A stretch of DNA of 64,000 nt from Saccharina japonica (GCA_008828725.1 MEHQ01002657.1:825478-889477); one strand, 5' to 3'. Positions 40,324 to 53,400 are shown, counted from the first letter of the stretch. Notes: generated from the sequence alone by a model not told the origin. Numbers and translations are program-made.

Positions 40324-41138
40324 AGCTCGGTTGTGCCGGGTTGTACTTTTGTGTCAACAGCAGTTCTTTTCTTTATGCTTTTTTTCCACGCAGGGGAGTT
40401 CCACAACATTTTGAAGCGTTATCAGTAGGGGTCGCCTCTCCTGCACTTTTAGCGAGGATCCTGCGTGGTGAGGGTCAGCATCGTGCGTGAAGGATGCGAT
40501 GCGCCAAGACTTCGACTCGCACATAGCACATAGCACTTCCTGCTCACTCGTTGTCCTGCTTTTCGGGTCACCCAGCACTTTCCTTTCCGCCCCAAGCCCC
40601 TTCAACGTCCCTCGTGCACCTCAGGATCTGAGAATCCAGCTCCTATAAATGCGATCGCTCGTAAATCTGTCTCGGAAGCCGGAAATCAAGGAAGAAGCTT
40701 CTTTCAGAACTGTAGCTGGGGAGGCATCAAGTGGCGGGGCCTTCGAACGGCGATCTACTGTTGAAGGTGGAGCAGCTGACCGAGAAGATAGCCGCCCGGG
40801 ACGCGACACTAGCCGAGATACACCAAGAGGGTCGTACTAAGAAGGAGGGCGGGTCAGAGGCAGAGGAAGGGGTGCCTAGTAAAGCGAGAGCTTGGGGCCC
40901 ATTCGGGAACGTGTTATCGTGAACGAGTGCCGAAGTTCGACGAGAACGCTCGTCGTATGGATTCTCATGACGCAGATTGCAGCTGTCCCGCCTTCTGCAC
41001 CTCGGCTGCCACGAAGTCGGGGAGCCCTCGGATGATCCCGTCCTCGTCGGCTCAGTCGACGTGCTGATGAGCGACTCGCGCGCCCGTCACGCCGAAAGGA
41101 AGCTCGCGGAAGCGACACGCGCTTGGGGGGTTCTGTTC

Positions 41139-41215
41139 AAGCCACGTGACACAGTGGTTCAGTGGGTAGTGCTATATGATTCCCAAGGGAGGGTTGGGAG
41201 TTCAAATCCCGCCGA
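41139..41215 (+). repeat. tRNA-like SINE head or tRNA relic
   Basis: CAGTGGTTCAGTGGGTAGTG resembles a Pol III A-box and GGGAGTTCAAATCCCGCC a B-box with a paired T-stem. The flanks do not form an acceptor stem, so this is a relic or a SINE head rather than a working tRNA. No A-tailed SINE body follows. Confidence 0.5.
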
Positions 41216-41366
41216 TTTCACAATTTCTTATTTTCGAGCGTGCGCGCTGGAGACAATATTAATGGTTATGATAGTGTGCTCCTGGACACTAGTCCGTGGC
41301 GAAGGGAGTGCCCCGGAGATCAATGCAGCATGGTGATAATCAACGAACCCGAAAGTACATATTTTG

Positions 41367-41454
41367 TTGGTTATATAGCATAGACCACTGGCCTACCCAG
41401 TCACGTGACTGAGTAGGTGACTGGGTAGGCCGGTAGTCTATGCTATATAACCAA
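41367..41454. repeat. 88-bp near-perfect hairpin (foldback)
   Basis: Two arms of about 37 bp (TTGGTTATATAGCATAGACC... and its inverse ending GTCTATGCTATATAACCAA) flank a loop of about 14 bp with CACGTG. There are only a few mismatches. It is a possible minimal foldback transposon. Confidence 0.8.
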
Positions 41455-41963
41455 TAGGTTCTGCTAGAAGCCGTCGTAGGTGACGACGGGTTACTTCGCA
41501 AGATGGTCTCCGCGGGCTCTCAACGAGTGGGGCGTAGGACGATATCGATCAGTGGCACGCTCCTAAGAGCGCCTGTTTTCGAGAGCTTTGTTTTGCAGGG
41601 CAGGTAGGTGGAGGGCTACCCGCATGAGGCAGCGGGAGGAACCCATGGAGTACCTCGGGAGGAAAAACGATGCGGTTGCAATGCTGGCATTGACGGGGGT
41701 GCCGTTTTCGGACGCCGACGTCAACTGCCCCATCTAGATTGAGCTACCTCTCCTCCGACTACGCCATTGAGAAGTAGATATTTTTCTACGCAGAAGGCCT
41801 CTCCCGCAGCGCGATCGACCGCATCGTTCGGAACTGCCACTGCGAGCTCACGAAAGACAGCAGTGGAAGTTGGGGCAGACGCCGGCAGCGTGCCCCGCTC
41901 ACCGAGGACGGGGGCTCGGGCCACGCCAGCCAATAAGAGGAGGAGGACGGGAAGACACGGATC

Positions 41964-42199
41964 TACATTATTTGACTTTTTCGTGGCACGTGTCGCGACA
42001 CGCCACGGACGCTGCCGCGGCACGCCGCGACACGTGCCGTGGCATTTCGCGACATGCCGCGGCATGCCGCGACAAGCCGCGACGCGTAGGGTTAGGATTA
42101 GGGTTAGGGTTAGGGTTCGCGACACTCGCCGCGACACTCCCCGCAACACTCGCCGCGACACGTGTCGCGACACGTGCCACGAAAAAGTCAAATGATGTA
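41964..42199. mobile_element. TA-flanked TIR element containing telomere-like repeats
   Basis: Termini of about 38 bp are inverted repeats (core ATTTGACTTTTTCGTGGC then ACGTGTCGCGACACG). A TA dinucleotide abuts each end, as for Tc1/mariner-type insertion. The interior consists of CGCGACAC and CCGCGGCA motifs plus a TTAGGG array (about 42088-42117). There is no transposase. It splits the gag-like remnant. Confidence 0.75.
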
Positions 42200-42209
42200 C
42201 ATCCCTCTG

Positions 42210-42285
42210 GCTTTCACCTCGAACACTCCTGCTCTTCTCATCTCGGAGGTGAAAGCCAACGCCGTGTTCGAGGTGAAAGCCAGCG
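42210..42285. repeat. Short hairpin, GGCTTTCACCTCGAACAC
   Basis: GGCTTTCACCTCGAACAC and its inverse GTGTTCGAGGTGAAAGCC lie about 40 bp apart, with a third partial copy (GAGGTGAAAGCC) between. It directly adjoins the TA-flanked element. Confidence 0.7.
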
Positions 42286-42959
42286 GCGGCTCGGTACTAT
42301 TTCGTGCAACAACGGAACCCGTCGCGGTGGCGGACGCGACGAAGAAGATGTTTACAGCGGCAGCAGCAATGGCGACTAGCACCAGGGCCAGGGATTTGAT
42401 AATGAAGGAGGTGGAGGGCCTGGGAGCGACAGCGGCCGGGAAGGCGGCGACGGCCGCAGCAGATACCACAATAAGAAGGGCGGCGGCCCAGGTGGTCCCA
42501 GGAGGATGGGGGTGGTGCTTTTTCTGGCAGCAGCAGCAGCAGCAGCAGCCATAATACCCCGATCACTACCCTTCCCATCTACGGCAAGACAGCGCGCAAG
42601 GAAACGCGCCGGCGGTTCAACCGTCGTCGCATCCCTGCCCGCCACTGTGTTACCGGTGCGACAGGATCGACCACGTGTGTGCGCGCTCAGTGCATGGCCG
42701 TGGTTACGCTCGCGCACGACGGTACCCCTCCGGCGGCGGCTGATTGCGTCCAATACGGGCAAAGCAACAACAACAGCAACACAAACAGTAGCTGCAATGT
42801 TTCGATATGTTGAACCTTAAGTAGAACCTTTTTGTTCAGAATCAGCATAAAAAGCGGGGATGCCAGGGAGTGGAGGGGAAAACACGTTTTCGATACAAGA
42901 TATCGAAGTTCAGTATATATCAAAACAACCAGCATCAGCCCCTGGTACACGCGCTCTCC

Positions 42960-43563
42960 CGAACGTTTAAACGTAGTATGTCGATCAGCCACAGGGTGCA
43001 AAGCGGAGCCCCCTTCAACGCCGGCAGGGACCTCCGAACGGACATCGTGATCGAGAGGGGAGACCTCAGAGATGCTACTATGGGATCAGAATCTCGCAAC
43101 AAACAGATGCTCCTAGACGTTACGTACGCAGGCTCACAAGCGGTGGGCCACATGCGTGAAGGTAGCGCAGACCGAGACGGGTTGTCCGCTTCCAAACACG
43201 ACGCGCGCAAGCGCAGCCACTAAGCTCGACCGGGACAAGGGTCCTTCGACGAGAGCAGCTCTAAACTCGCCACCCTCGCGGTGGAAACCTTTTGGGTGCC
43301 TCGGAAAGGAAGGCAACGACCTGATCGACCAGGTGGCGGCAAGCATCGTCGGAGGGATGGACGGGTCGTCCTTGGCGCGAAAAGTCGTCTGCAAAGAACG
43401 CCGTTTCCGAGTAAACTCTATAACCGCCCAGGTCGCGATCTCACGACGAGCGCACCGGTACAAACTGGCCCTGAGGAACCGCCAGGCTGCTATAGGGGAA
43501 GGAGTGAAGGAACCAGGGCACTGCTGCCAGTTACGTGGGGGTTGGAACGTTGACGAGGAGTAG
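42960..43563 (+). pseudogene. Frame-broken retroelement polyprotein tail
   Basis: One frame reads HRVQSGAPFNAGRDLRTDIV and ends SASKHDARKRSH at a stop (43221-43223). The same frame continues as ARPGQGSFDESSSKLATLAV, and the sequence then shifts frame to LGKEGNDLIDQVAASIVGGM and ISRRAHRYKLALRNRQ. The pieces join into one protein-like sequence only across a stop and a frameshift. The style resembles the segment downstream of reverse transcriptase in algal and oomycete retroelements; this is recalled only loosely, so function is tentative. It may belong with the gag-like remnant just upstream. Confidence 0.5.
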
Positions 43564-43867
43564 GGTAAACGAGAGTGTACCAAAAGGAGGAAGAAGGTGC
43601 ACGTTGGAGTCTTCAAGAAAGGAAAGTGGGTACCTTTATATTCAGCGGGTATGGAAGAGGGGCTACACTGCGGTATTAGGAGATATTCGATTCAAGTAGG
43701 AATGGAACATGCACGATACATTATCGCAAGGCAAAGTTGATATTATATGGAAAATTTCGATGCGATATCCATTTACAAGCTTATGATAGCTTCTAAAGGC
43801 TTCGCCCGCCAATTTTCTAAAGTGTGTGTTTACGCGCCCGCTTGCACTCAGAAGCTCCAAACCTACG

Positions 43868-43926
43868 TCCCCCCCCCCCCCCAACCAACCCCGAAAAACC
43901 CCCCCCCCCCCCCCCCCCCCCCCCCA
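43868..43926. repeat. Poly-C tract pair
   Basis: Two near-pure C-runs (about 14 and 27 bp) are separated by AACCAACCCCGAAAAA. No adjacent SINE body is recognised. Confidence 0.8.
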
Positions 43927-44249
43927 AACGATGCCTGACGAACACCCCACCGACGCCACCACCTAGCCGTTGGCCATCGCCCATCATCTTGCCCACCCTC
44001 GCCAAGTTTCAGCTCGTTTATTTATCGCCGCCTGTGTGATGTTTTGCTGCTTCCCCTCTCTCTGGCCAAACACACCCTTACGGCTGTTCCTCTTTCAATA
44101 TCGTATCGGCTTCAAGTCTACAAGAAGACGAGCATCTCTCGAGGCCCCACCCAAAGACCTCGGTGATCACGGACGAGTCCAAAACTCTACGACGAACTGC
44201 TGGCCACTCGCGCCTTCTCGTTACGCACCCTCTCCCCCCCGGTTCCTTT

Positions 44250-44370
44250 CTATTTGGAGGACTAGTAAATAGGACCCACGGTGAACACAAGAACCTATAT
44301 ATGTCCGCATTTTCCCTAACAGTATTTGGTCCTGTTTACTAGTGTTTACTATGGTCCCCTTCCGTAATAG
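44250..44370. repeat. MITE family A, copy 2
   Basis: The left end CTATTTGGAGGACTAGTAAA and the right end (ACTATGGTCCCCTTCCGTAATAG, 44348-44370) are inverse with a few mismatches. The interior shares TATATGT and AACAGTATTTGG features with the other copies. Confidence 0.7.
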
Positions 44371-44668
44371 CAGCAGGTCTTCCCTCGCTTCCTCCCCCCT
44401 GCCTCCCTTCTTCCCCCCCCTCCTTCTCCCCTTTCCCCCTTCCTCCCATTTCCTGGTTCTACGCAGTCGAGATCGACTCAAGTTGCAAAGGAACAGGCAG
44501 CTGATAGGAACAGTCACCGGAGAAAAATATCACTTGATTTAAGTATACGATGCCAACTTGGACTTGGAAACCATCGTTGATTCCGTGCAGCAGATATAAT
44601 AGACATACTGTACGAGTATAACATACAAGTCCACGACAAGACATCTCTCTCCTCTCTCTTTTCTAGAT

Positions 44669-44779
44669 CTATTTCGGAGGACCGTAGTAAATAGGACCCA
44701 ATATTGTTAGTAAAAATAGCCAAATATATAGGTTTTTGTTTGTACCGTAGGTCCTATTTACTATGGCCCCCCGTAATAG
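44669..44779. repeat. MITE family A, copy 3 (best ends)
   Basis: The left CTATTTCGGAGGACCGTAGT and right CTATGGCCCCCCGTAATAG termini give the family TIR consensus CTATTACGGGGGACCATAG then TAAATAGGAC. It is 111 bp long with an A/T-rich core, and there is no coding capacity. Confidence 0.8.
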
Positions 44780-45119
44780 TCGAGTTAAAAACGAATTTGT
44801 TTTAAGCGTGGATACTGCTGTATGTTAATCAAACCATTGTTGATAACAAGCAAATATAACACAGAAATACTGACCCACGAGCTGGATTGCTTGTTCGACA
44901 ATGAATGGTTATCGAATCAGGAAAAAGTGTCATCGAGAAAACGAAAATCATTTTTCACGATGTGCTTATTAATATATGAGATGGGAGAAACGAACGAAAA
45001 TACCCGCCCGGGGCGTGCGTATCACACACGATCGTAGCCATATGTACGAACCCAGGCTACGAGTAGACGCAGAAATAAATCAAGTTGGCTTACGAGTATT
45101 ACGTGGGGTTTTCGAGAAA

Positions 45120-45246
45120 TCGACGCGAATCGACGATGGAAAAAAAGTGAGGACCCCTTCTCGCGATCAAAATGCAAGGCATAGATATACCGTAGTGGGG
45201 AGGGGGGGGGGGGGGGGGCGGGGGGGGGGGGGGGGGGGGGGGGGAG

Positions 45247-45302
<56 letters not shown>

Positions 45303-45372
45303 CTACCATATGACCCCGGATCTGAGTTACGACTGGGAGGGAGCAGGAACAAGAAGGACGGAGATAATGGGA
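45120..45372 (+). repeat. A-tailed SINE body with expanded G-tract
   Basis: Homology to the SINE at 37853-38198 runs from CGACGATGGAAAAAAAGTGA through CCGTAGTGGGGAGGGG to CCCCGGATCTGAGTTACGAC. The normal GGGGGAGGAGGGAG segment has expanded into about 100 bp of G at 45199-45300. The tRNA-like head is missing and the tail has decayed. Confidence 0.8.
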
Positions 45373-46074
45373 TTCCAATATTATGTTGTGCACCCACGAC
45401 GAGTGAATACGTTCGGAGGTACCAACTTCGTCATAGATGATACCATGACTTAGAAAAACTGAAAAGTACTATTGTTAGTACAACGAAGGGCTATGTATGA
45501 GTGTGGTCGGGTCGACCGTTGCGTCGACGACAAAAGTCTGGTCGGACTATATGACATGTATCATATTAACCACTTTCATCGACCGTCACAAAAACAAAAA
45601 AAAAGCAAAGGACAAGCATGGTGACTGAACAAGTCAGCGCGCAAAAATTCAGGCCAATTTTAACCCTATAACGCGTATAATACACCCTGTCACGACGGTA
45701 GTGAAACCCCGCGGTGGGGATCGAAGCAACATCGTCATCAGGTTGTGCGATGCCCGTGTTCGCTGCTCACTCCCTCCCTTGGGTTCATACCACCAGGCAT
45801 TCCACATGACCAGCAGTTAATACCCAGCAGAGCTAAGTCTCCCTGGTTCCTGTTCCTGTTGTTGTCTTTGTTCTCACATGAACTCATAATAGCCAAAGTC
45901 GAGTCTGTGGTCACACACAGGACAGGTTCCATTAACTCTGGGGTGGAAGGACACCTCTTAAGCCCTTCCTACTCGCACAAAAATCACGAAAAAGGTTTAC
46001 ACAGCGTAGAATATACCACGTATATAGCATTGACCATGCCAAGAATATTTCTCCCGTCGACCTCCCTCTACTCG

Positions 46075-46250
46075 TACATAAAAAGGCCCAGATCAGGCGG
46101 AAAATATATGCCAGGTGCAGTGTTGATCTTGCCGTGATCAAGGTGCTCCCAGCGGAAAAAACATATCAGGTACAGTATTGACCACGCCATGATCAAGGCT
46201 TGCACAACGGTAAAACATAACCAGGTACAAGATTGACCATGCCAAGAAGC
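46075..46250. repeat. Tandem repeat of about 62 bp (CATGATCAAGGCTTGCACAA)
   Basis: About three imperfect copies combine GCGGAAAA, CATATCAGGTACAGTATTGA and CCATGATCAAGG blocks. It is non-coding. Confidence 0.7.
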
Positions 46251-46670
46251 AACTCTTCTTAGCGAACGGTCAACATCAACACAACAGAGCTACTGCTTAG
46301 ACTATCAACAGGCAACATCAGGCGCAGTAACCTCTGCAAAACGAGCGGCGGTTTCGGCCTGCTCTACGTACACACAGTAGTAGACAACGACTCCACAGCG
46401 GTAGGAAACCGAGGTTTTGACCCCTTTTGACCGACCTCTCCCTGCACTAACACTAGTACATTACGCTAGAAACAGGCCTTGGCGCGACAAAAACACAAAC
46501 GGTCCCCTATACAGCGTATTTCTATATATAGAGACGGTGCCACCGACAGTTTACGGCTGAGTGACAATCGTCTCCGAGCGGTTACGCTGAAAAATAGGAG
46601 CATACCTGGGCCTGAGGCAAAAAAATCGACGCACATCAACCCCCCCCCCCCTCCCACCTTCCCCACCCAG

Positions 46671-46819
46671 TCGTCGCTCACTGTGCAACAGACGAGGCGG
46701 CGACATCAGGCCCAGACCCGGACTCTCGCCGCGCGGCGTTTCTCGATCTCCGCTCCGCCGCGACGCGGGGCATGGCGCCAGGGGTGCGGTTGAGGTTTCC
46801 GAGCTTCGACGTCAAGAAG
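46671..46819 (+). CDS. Candidate internal exon of an unidentified plus-strand gene
   Basis: A strong acceptor (C-rich tract, then CCACCCAG) opens a 49-codon frame ending at AAG|GTTTGC. It reads FLDLRSAATRGMAPGVRL then RFPSFDVKK. Composition and splice context look real, but no family is recognised and no unique partner exon was found. The candidate terminal exon at 47960-48214 is also phase 0. Confidence 0.3.
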
Positions 46820-47959
46820 GTTTGCTGCCTCTGAGTGAGAATTCTGTGGGTTCCCTCTCCATACTTTGACCTTTTGAACCTTTCGATCTCCTGGTTGCGA
46901 GGGCCGTGGGTCCCAGGTCCGCCACCGTCGGGATGCGCGAATCCCTGTCAGGGTAATCATCGGCGCAGGGGTGGCGGGAGTTACATTACGGTGGAACATA
47001 TTATAGTAATCGGGGACCAAATATGGATAGTTACAATTAGAGAGATACGCCCGATTATCCTTAGAATTTTCGGCCCGCTCACAAAAACCAAGTCAATATA
47101 TATATATTTATTGACTTGGTTTTCATGTTCGTTCTTGCGCCACTCCCCCAGGCACTTCCCGGAGGGGAATCTTGTGCTTCGTATTTGTTTTTCGGCGTCC
47201 ATCTTGGGTTCTGATTTTTTTTAGCGTCCCGTGTAATAGCAAGGTTGCTTGGACTACAGAAGTGAGATATTACAACAAAATGAGAAGTGTGACTTTGTAC
47301 ATCATCCGTTTTTTTTAACGCTGTGAGCGTGCACCCTGTATACGATAGTTCTCGCTGTATCACACGCGTGTGCGTCCGTGTCGCGCATTTTTGTTCTCAT
47401 TTCAGCTCCTGCTCTCAGGCGCTCATCGAGTGGCACCGAAAATTTCCATAAATTTACTACCTCCCTCGCTCGCTTCTCGCTTCCTATTTTCTTGTCGACC
47501 TTTGGCGACAGTCTCCGAGAGACGCTTGACACTCGAGATGTTGCACAAAAAAAAAAAAAAAATCAGCGCGATCGAATCGATTTGTAACGAGAATTGGACT
47601 ATTCACTGTGGAGGTGGAAATAGGGGATGGGAAAAAGGGGAACACAAAAATCAACGTTCAAACCGGACAGGAGGCGTTATCTATTACCCCGCGCAAAGCA
47701 TAAAACGGTTACGAGAATAAATATCGGTTACGAATATCTTCCAACCGGTTAACCAATTGCCACCAAACTGCTCAACCGAGAGGTTGTGTACCAAATCGAG
47801 ATGTTGTGAGGCTATCCCTGGGAATCGGATGCACAAAAAATTAGAGTACGGAACACCCGGACGGGAAGCATCACCCCCCAGGCAGAGATAACAGCGATAA
47901 CAAACATACCGTACCACGTACCCGATATAATACGAAGTAACCGTTTTTTTCCCCCCCAG

Positions 47960-48214
47960 CCGGGTAACCGTTCACAGCCAAACCGTTCATCGACTGAGAG
48001 AGGGCTTGAAGAAAGAACACCCCAAATCTGGGCAGAGCCCAGTGAGAGAGGAGTCCGAGAGATAGAAGAAAAGGAACCAAAACTGACAGCTGTGGGTGAT
48101 GATCTACAGCAGCAAGTAGACATATCCGCTAGGAAACCCGGGGATATGGCCCGGATGTCCCCGGACGACCACAGGCTCCTCAATCAAGATTATTCCGCGA
48201 CGACAAGTACATGA
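47960..48214 (+). CDS. Candidate terminal exon, unidentified
   Basis: After a textbook acceptor (T7C7AG) a frame of 84 codons plus stop is hydrophilic and protein-like (PKLTAVGDDLQQQVDISARK, MARMSPDDHRLLNQDY). It could join directly in phase to the exon at 46671-46819, or belong to nothing. The opposite strand is also open. No homologue is recognised. Confidence 0.25.
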   Translation, partial: PGNRSQPNRSSTERGLEERTPQIWAEPSERGVREIEEKEPKLTAVGDDLQQQVDISARKPGDMARMSPDDHRLLNQDYSATTST

Positions 48215-48220
48215 CAACAC

Positions 48221-48308
48221 TTAACCCATTCGAAACAAAAAACATTATCCAACACTAATTCCAAGTAGTATGTCCCCAAATACGTGGGACCAGTTCCTAA
48301 GGGGTTAT
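48221..48308. repeat. TTAA-flanked mini-element (family D), copy 2
   Basis: TTAACCCATTCGAAACAAAA is at the left and CCTAAGGGGTTA at the right, with the shared core TAATTCCAAGTAGTATGTCC. Best compared with the copies at 20166 and 53657. Confidence 0.6.
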
Positions 48309-48611
48309 GAAATTGGGACTAAAACGTTTTTTGGCTCGATTTTTGCACTAAAAAACGCAAGTTTCTTTTTGTACGAGTAGCACTCAAATTATTGCACAAC
48401 AGTGAATGGAAACACCCTGCGCCATGCAAGAAATTAAGCCTGGTCCCAAATACGAGTTTATAAACTGCTCTAGCACTGCACCTGCGCTTTTGGCGATAAC
48501 CACTCAAAATTAGTGTGAGCTCATTTTTTCAGTCGTGAAAGGGATTGTATGTAGTGGTGTTGCATGTAGCATCTCACCCGAGCACCGGGGGAGGGAGGGA
48601 GAGGCGGCGGN

Positions 48612-49968
<1,357 letters not shown>

Positions 49969-50471
49969 TATTGTACCGGTGCATAGCAAGCGAGCAAGAA
50001 AAGAGGGCATACAGGCAAGCCAAGCAAAAATAAGCGCGCGCACAGACAGGCATGACTTTTCTCAATGGGGGCGGAACTTCTCAATAGGTGGTATTTTTCT
50101 CAGTAGGTGTGAAGCTCCTCGATAAAAAAAAAACTGACCCCTCGTCGTGCACGAACCAAAGCAATAACGCCGCTATAATGTAGCATGGAAACCTATCGTA
50201 GAGTCTATACACAACTTGCTACAGTAGTCTAAGCAACCCAACGACAGTACGTGCCACCTCGCGCCTAGAGATGTCCTCGCCAACCGTTACCCTACAGTTC
50301 GTTGAACACAAAATATGTCAGTCGACGGTCTGCAGCAATTTCGACCCGTCAAGGCTCTTTTTAAGACCTTTTATACTAGTCTTAGTGTGAGTAGTTCCAT
50401 TGACGGCTGTCGGTTGACGGTCTGCAGTGGTTTTGACTCGTCAAGGCTTCTTTAGGCTTATTATGCTAGTC

Positions 50472-53400
50472 TTAGTGTGGGGAGTTCCTTGCCTTGAAGG
50501 CGCTCCGTCCAGGGGCAAGGGTGCCGTCAACCATCGCATCATTTGTGGCTGAAGATGAGGTCACAAACCGCATCCTAACCCAATCCTATCCTATGCTGCG
50601 GTTGAAAAAAAGCCGTCCTGAAACATTCTGGTATATATTACCGTTGAAAATGTCGATCAAGTCGCGCAGGTGGGACGCCATCTTCTCGAAGTTCTCCAGA
50701 CACCCGAGCCTCTCGCTAAGGGTTTCCCGCTGCGACTGGACAGTCCTGATAACCGTCTTTGACACCATCTGGGAAACAAACAGCAGCAGACCGTGTAAGA
50801 ACCGAAAGGAGGAATAACACTGGATAACCGATAAATCTGTCTACAGCAGTACGTACGTACGCAAAGGTATTTTCCCTCCTGATATATCATAGGCAACAAT
50901 AGTTTCCCTGCCCACGTAGGCCATACATCTTCCCCGCCACCCGCCAGCGGAAATACTGCAGTTAAGACGTATTCCCGGGAGGCACTTTGATAAGCATGCC
51001 TACACTAGGCAGGCAATACGTTTTCCCTGCCTGCATGGAACATGCGAAGTACAAAGTTATTATGTTATCCCTGACGCGCTACGGTTGACTACCTGTTGAG
51101 AAAAGCTTGTACCAGGCTAGTACCGTTACACGTGTCTCCGGCGCACATACTACGGACTGCAGTTGTAGTTCATGGCCATGCGCTAGAGTGAAATGATCAC
51201 CAATACCAGCACGATCACCAACACCAATACCTGTTGAGCAAACTGCCGAGGGCCCTTCACGCGGGCGTGGCACACCCCCCGAGCCGGCATAGGGAGACGG
51301 GGCGTCGACGCAAGCCTTTCCGAGGGACCGGTAGTACCAGTTACAGGGACGGCGGCGGTCGCGACGGCAGCGTCGGCGATAGCGGTAGCGGCGGCAGACC
51401 CAAGCCTTTCCGATGCACCGGCAGTACCGCTTAAAGGGGCGGCAGTGGCGGTGGTAGTACCAGCTACAGGAACGGCGACGGTGGCGGCGGCGGTGTCGGC
51501 GGTAGCGGTAGCGGTGGCAGACCCAAGCCTTTCCGATGCGCCGGAAGTGCCGCCTACAGGGGCGGCGGTGGCGGCGGTAGTACCAGTTACAGGGACGGCG
51601 GCGGTGGCGGCAGCAGCGTCGGCGGCAATAGCGGTAGCGGCGGCAGACCCAAGCCTTTCCGATGCACCGGAAGTGCCGCCTACAGGGGCGGCGGTGGCGG
51701 CGGTAGTACCAGCTACAGGGACGGCGGCGGTGGCGGCGGTAGTACCAGCTACAGGGACGGCGGCGGTGGCGGCGGTAGTACCAGCTACAGGGACGGCGGC
51801 GGTGGCGGCAGCGGCGTCGGCGATAGCGGTAGCGGCGGCAGACCCAAGCCTTTCCGATGCACTGGCAGTACCGCCTACAGGGGCGGCGGTGGCGGCGGCA
51901 GCGGCAGCTTCAGCGGCGATAGACGCGATCCATTCCGACACGCTGGCAGTACGTACAGGGGCAGCGGCGGCGGTGGTGGCGGCAGATGCAAGTCTTTCCG
52001 GCGCAGCGGTAGAAACGCCTACAACGGCGGTGGCGGTGGTAGTCACGGTTGTGGCGCCAGACGTACGCCTTTCCGGCGCAACTGCAGTACCATCTACAGG
52101 GGCGGCGGCGGTGGCGGCGGCGGCGCTCGCGGTAGTGGCAGCAGAGGTAACCCTGTCCGGCGCACCGGTAGTACCACTTACAGAGGCGGCGGCCGCGGCG
52201 GTCGTGGACGTGGCGACAGTCCCAAGCCTTTCTGATGCACCGGTAGTACCGCCTACAGGGGCGGTGGTGGCGGCGGTAGCGGCATCGGTAGCGGCATCGG
52301 TAGTGGCAGCGGCAGGCGCTAGCCTTTCCGACGCACCGGTAGCACCATCTACAGAGGCCGCGGCGGCTGCGGTCGTGGTAGTGGGGTCAGACCCAAGCCT
52401 TTCCGATGTACCGGTAGTACCGCCTACAGAGGCGGCGGTCGCCGTAGTGGCGACAGATCCAAGCCTTTCCGATGCACCGGTAGTACCGCTTACAGGGGCG
52501 GCGGCGGCAACGGTAGTGGCGGCAGACGCAAGCCTTGCCGACGCACCGGTATTGCCGCCTACAGGGGCGGCGGCGGTAGCGGTAGCGGTAACGGCGGCAG
52601 GCGCAGGCCTTCGCGACGCACCGGTAGTACCACCTACAGCAGCGGCGGCGGCGGCGGCGGGGACGGCGGGGACAGCGGTATCGGCGGAAGCAGCCAATTC
52701 AGCGCCGTAGCTTCTCAAATTCTGAGCGGTCTTGGATGAGAACTCCCGAAACTCCGACCTCCCGGTGTTCCAATCGGTCCGGTACATCCCGAGCGACCTT
52801 TCTCTCTGGGAGTTTCCGCTTTCCACCAGAGCCTCGACCACCTTCTGGACTACGCGCGCGGGGTCGGTCATGTTGAACACCTCGTGCAGGTGGTGGGGGT
52901 GTCGGAACGCGACACTGAGACCGGAGTAATCGTAATCGGCGTCCCCGTCCCGATGTTCAAAAGTTTCGGTCCCTCCGTGCAGCTGGAAGTAACGGCTGCA
53001 TACCATACTTCGAAGTATAACGGGTATTTCGTAAAACGAGGACAGCACACCGAGCAATTGTGGGGGACAAGGGAGCAAGGGAAAACAGGTCAAACTATTT
53101 TTTACCGGTTACATAACAAGGAAAACGCACCGAATAATCGTAGTGGATGGGGGCGGCGTACTCAATCGGCCAATCGTGTGCGACCTGTGTGCCGCACGCT
53201 AGACAACACTAAACCATCACCCCCACCACCGGAAAGAGGGCGAGCGTGCGGCTTCACAAAAAACGCGCCCTATTCGGCTAATCGAATAGTCCATCAAGCG
53301 ATCGATCCACCGACAAAAATTGTCGAGGTTATCACAGCAACCAATCGAAACTCGTCGAGGTACCACAGCGACCACTCGAAACTCGCCGAGGACGCGTGCT

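Larger units (their letters stand above)
40731..42700 (+). pseudogene. Decayed gag-like retroelement ORF remnants
   Basis: Successive plus-strand fragments in shifting frames look protein-like. A coiled-coil start (LLLKVEQLTEKIAARDATLAE) lies at 40731-40922. A segment ending AERKLAEATRAWGVLFKP lies at 40977-41140. MEYLGRKNDAVAMLALTGV lies at 41624-41735, and EGLSRSAIDRIVRNCHCEL lies near 41790. An Arg/Gly-rich stretch (GRSRYHNKKGGGPGGPRRM) lies near 42450-42510, and CYRCDRIDHVC, a zinc-knuckle-like start, lies near 42650. Coiled coil, then capsid-like helices, then a basic or zinc-knuckle region is a Gag-type order. Stops and frameshifts separate the pieces and a TIR element splits them. Identification as gag is an inference from order and composition. 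Confidence 0.35.
40324..46670. other. Gene-poor, transposon-derived region
   Basis: Upstream of uricase, no intact cellular gene is seen. The region contains a decayed gag-like sequence (40731-42700), a hairpin (41367-41454), a telomere-repeat-bearing TIR element (41964-42199), a frame-broken retroelement tail (42960-43563), long C and G tracts, two MITE-A copies, a truncated A-tailed SINE and a tandem repeat of about 62 bp. Confidence 0.55.

Noticed and set aside
42088..42117. Chromosome end or fusion point from TTAGGG repeats
   Set aside because: Only about 30 bp and internal to a TIR element; it is better explained as part of that element.
51445..52710. 421-codon plus-strand frame (Ala/Val/Pro-rich repeats)
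   Set aside because: It is the antisense mirror of the Ala/Thr repeat exon on the minus strand, which has in-phase neighbours with good splice sites.
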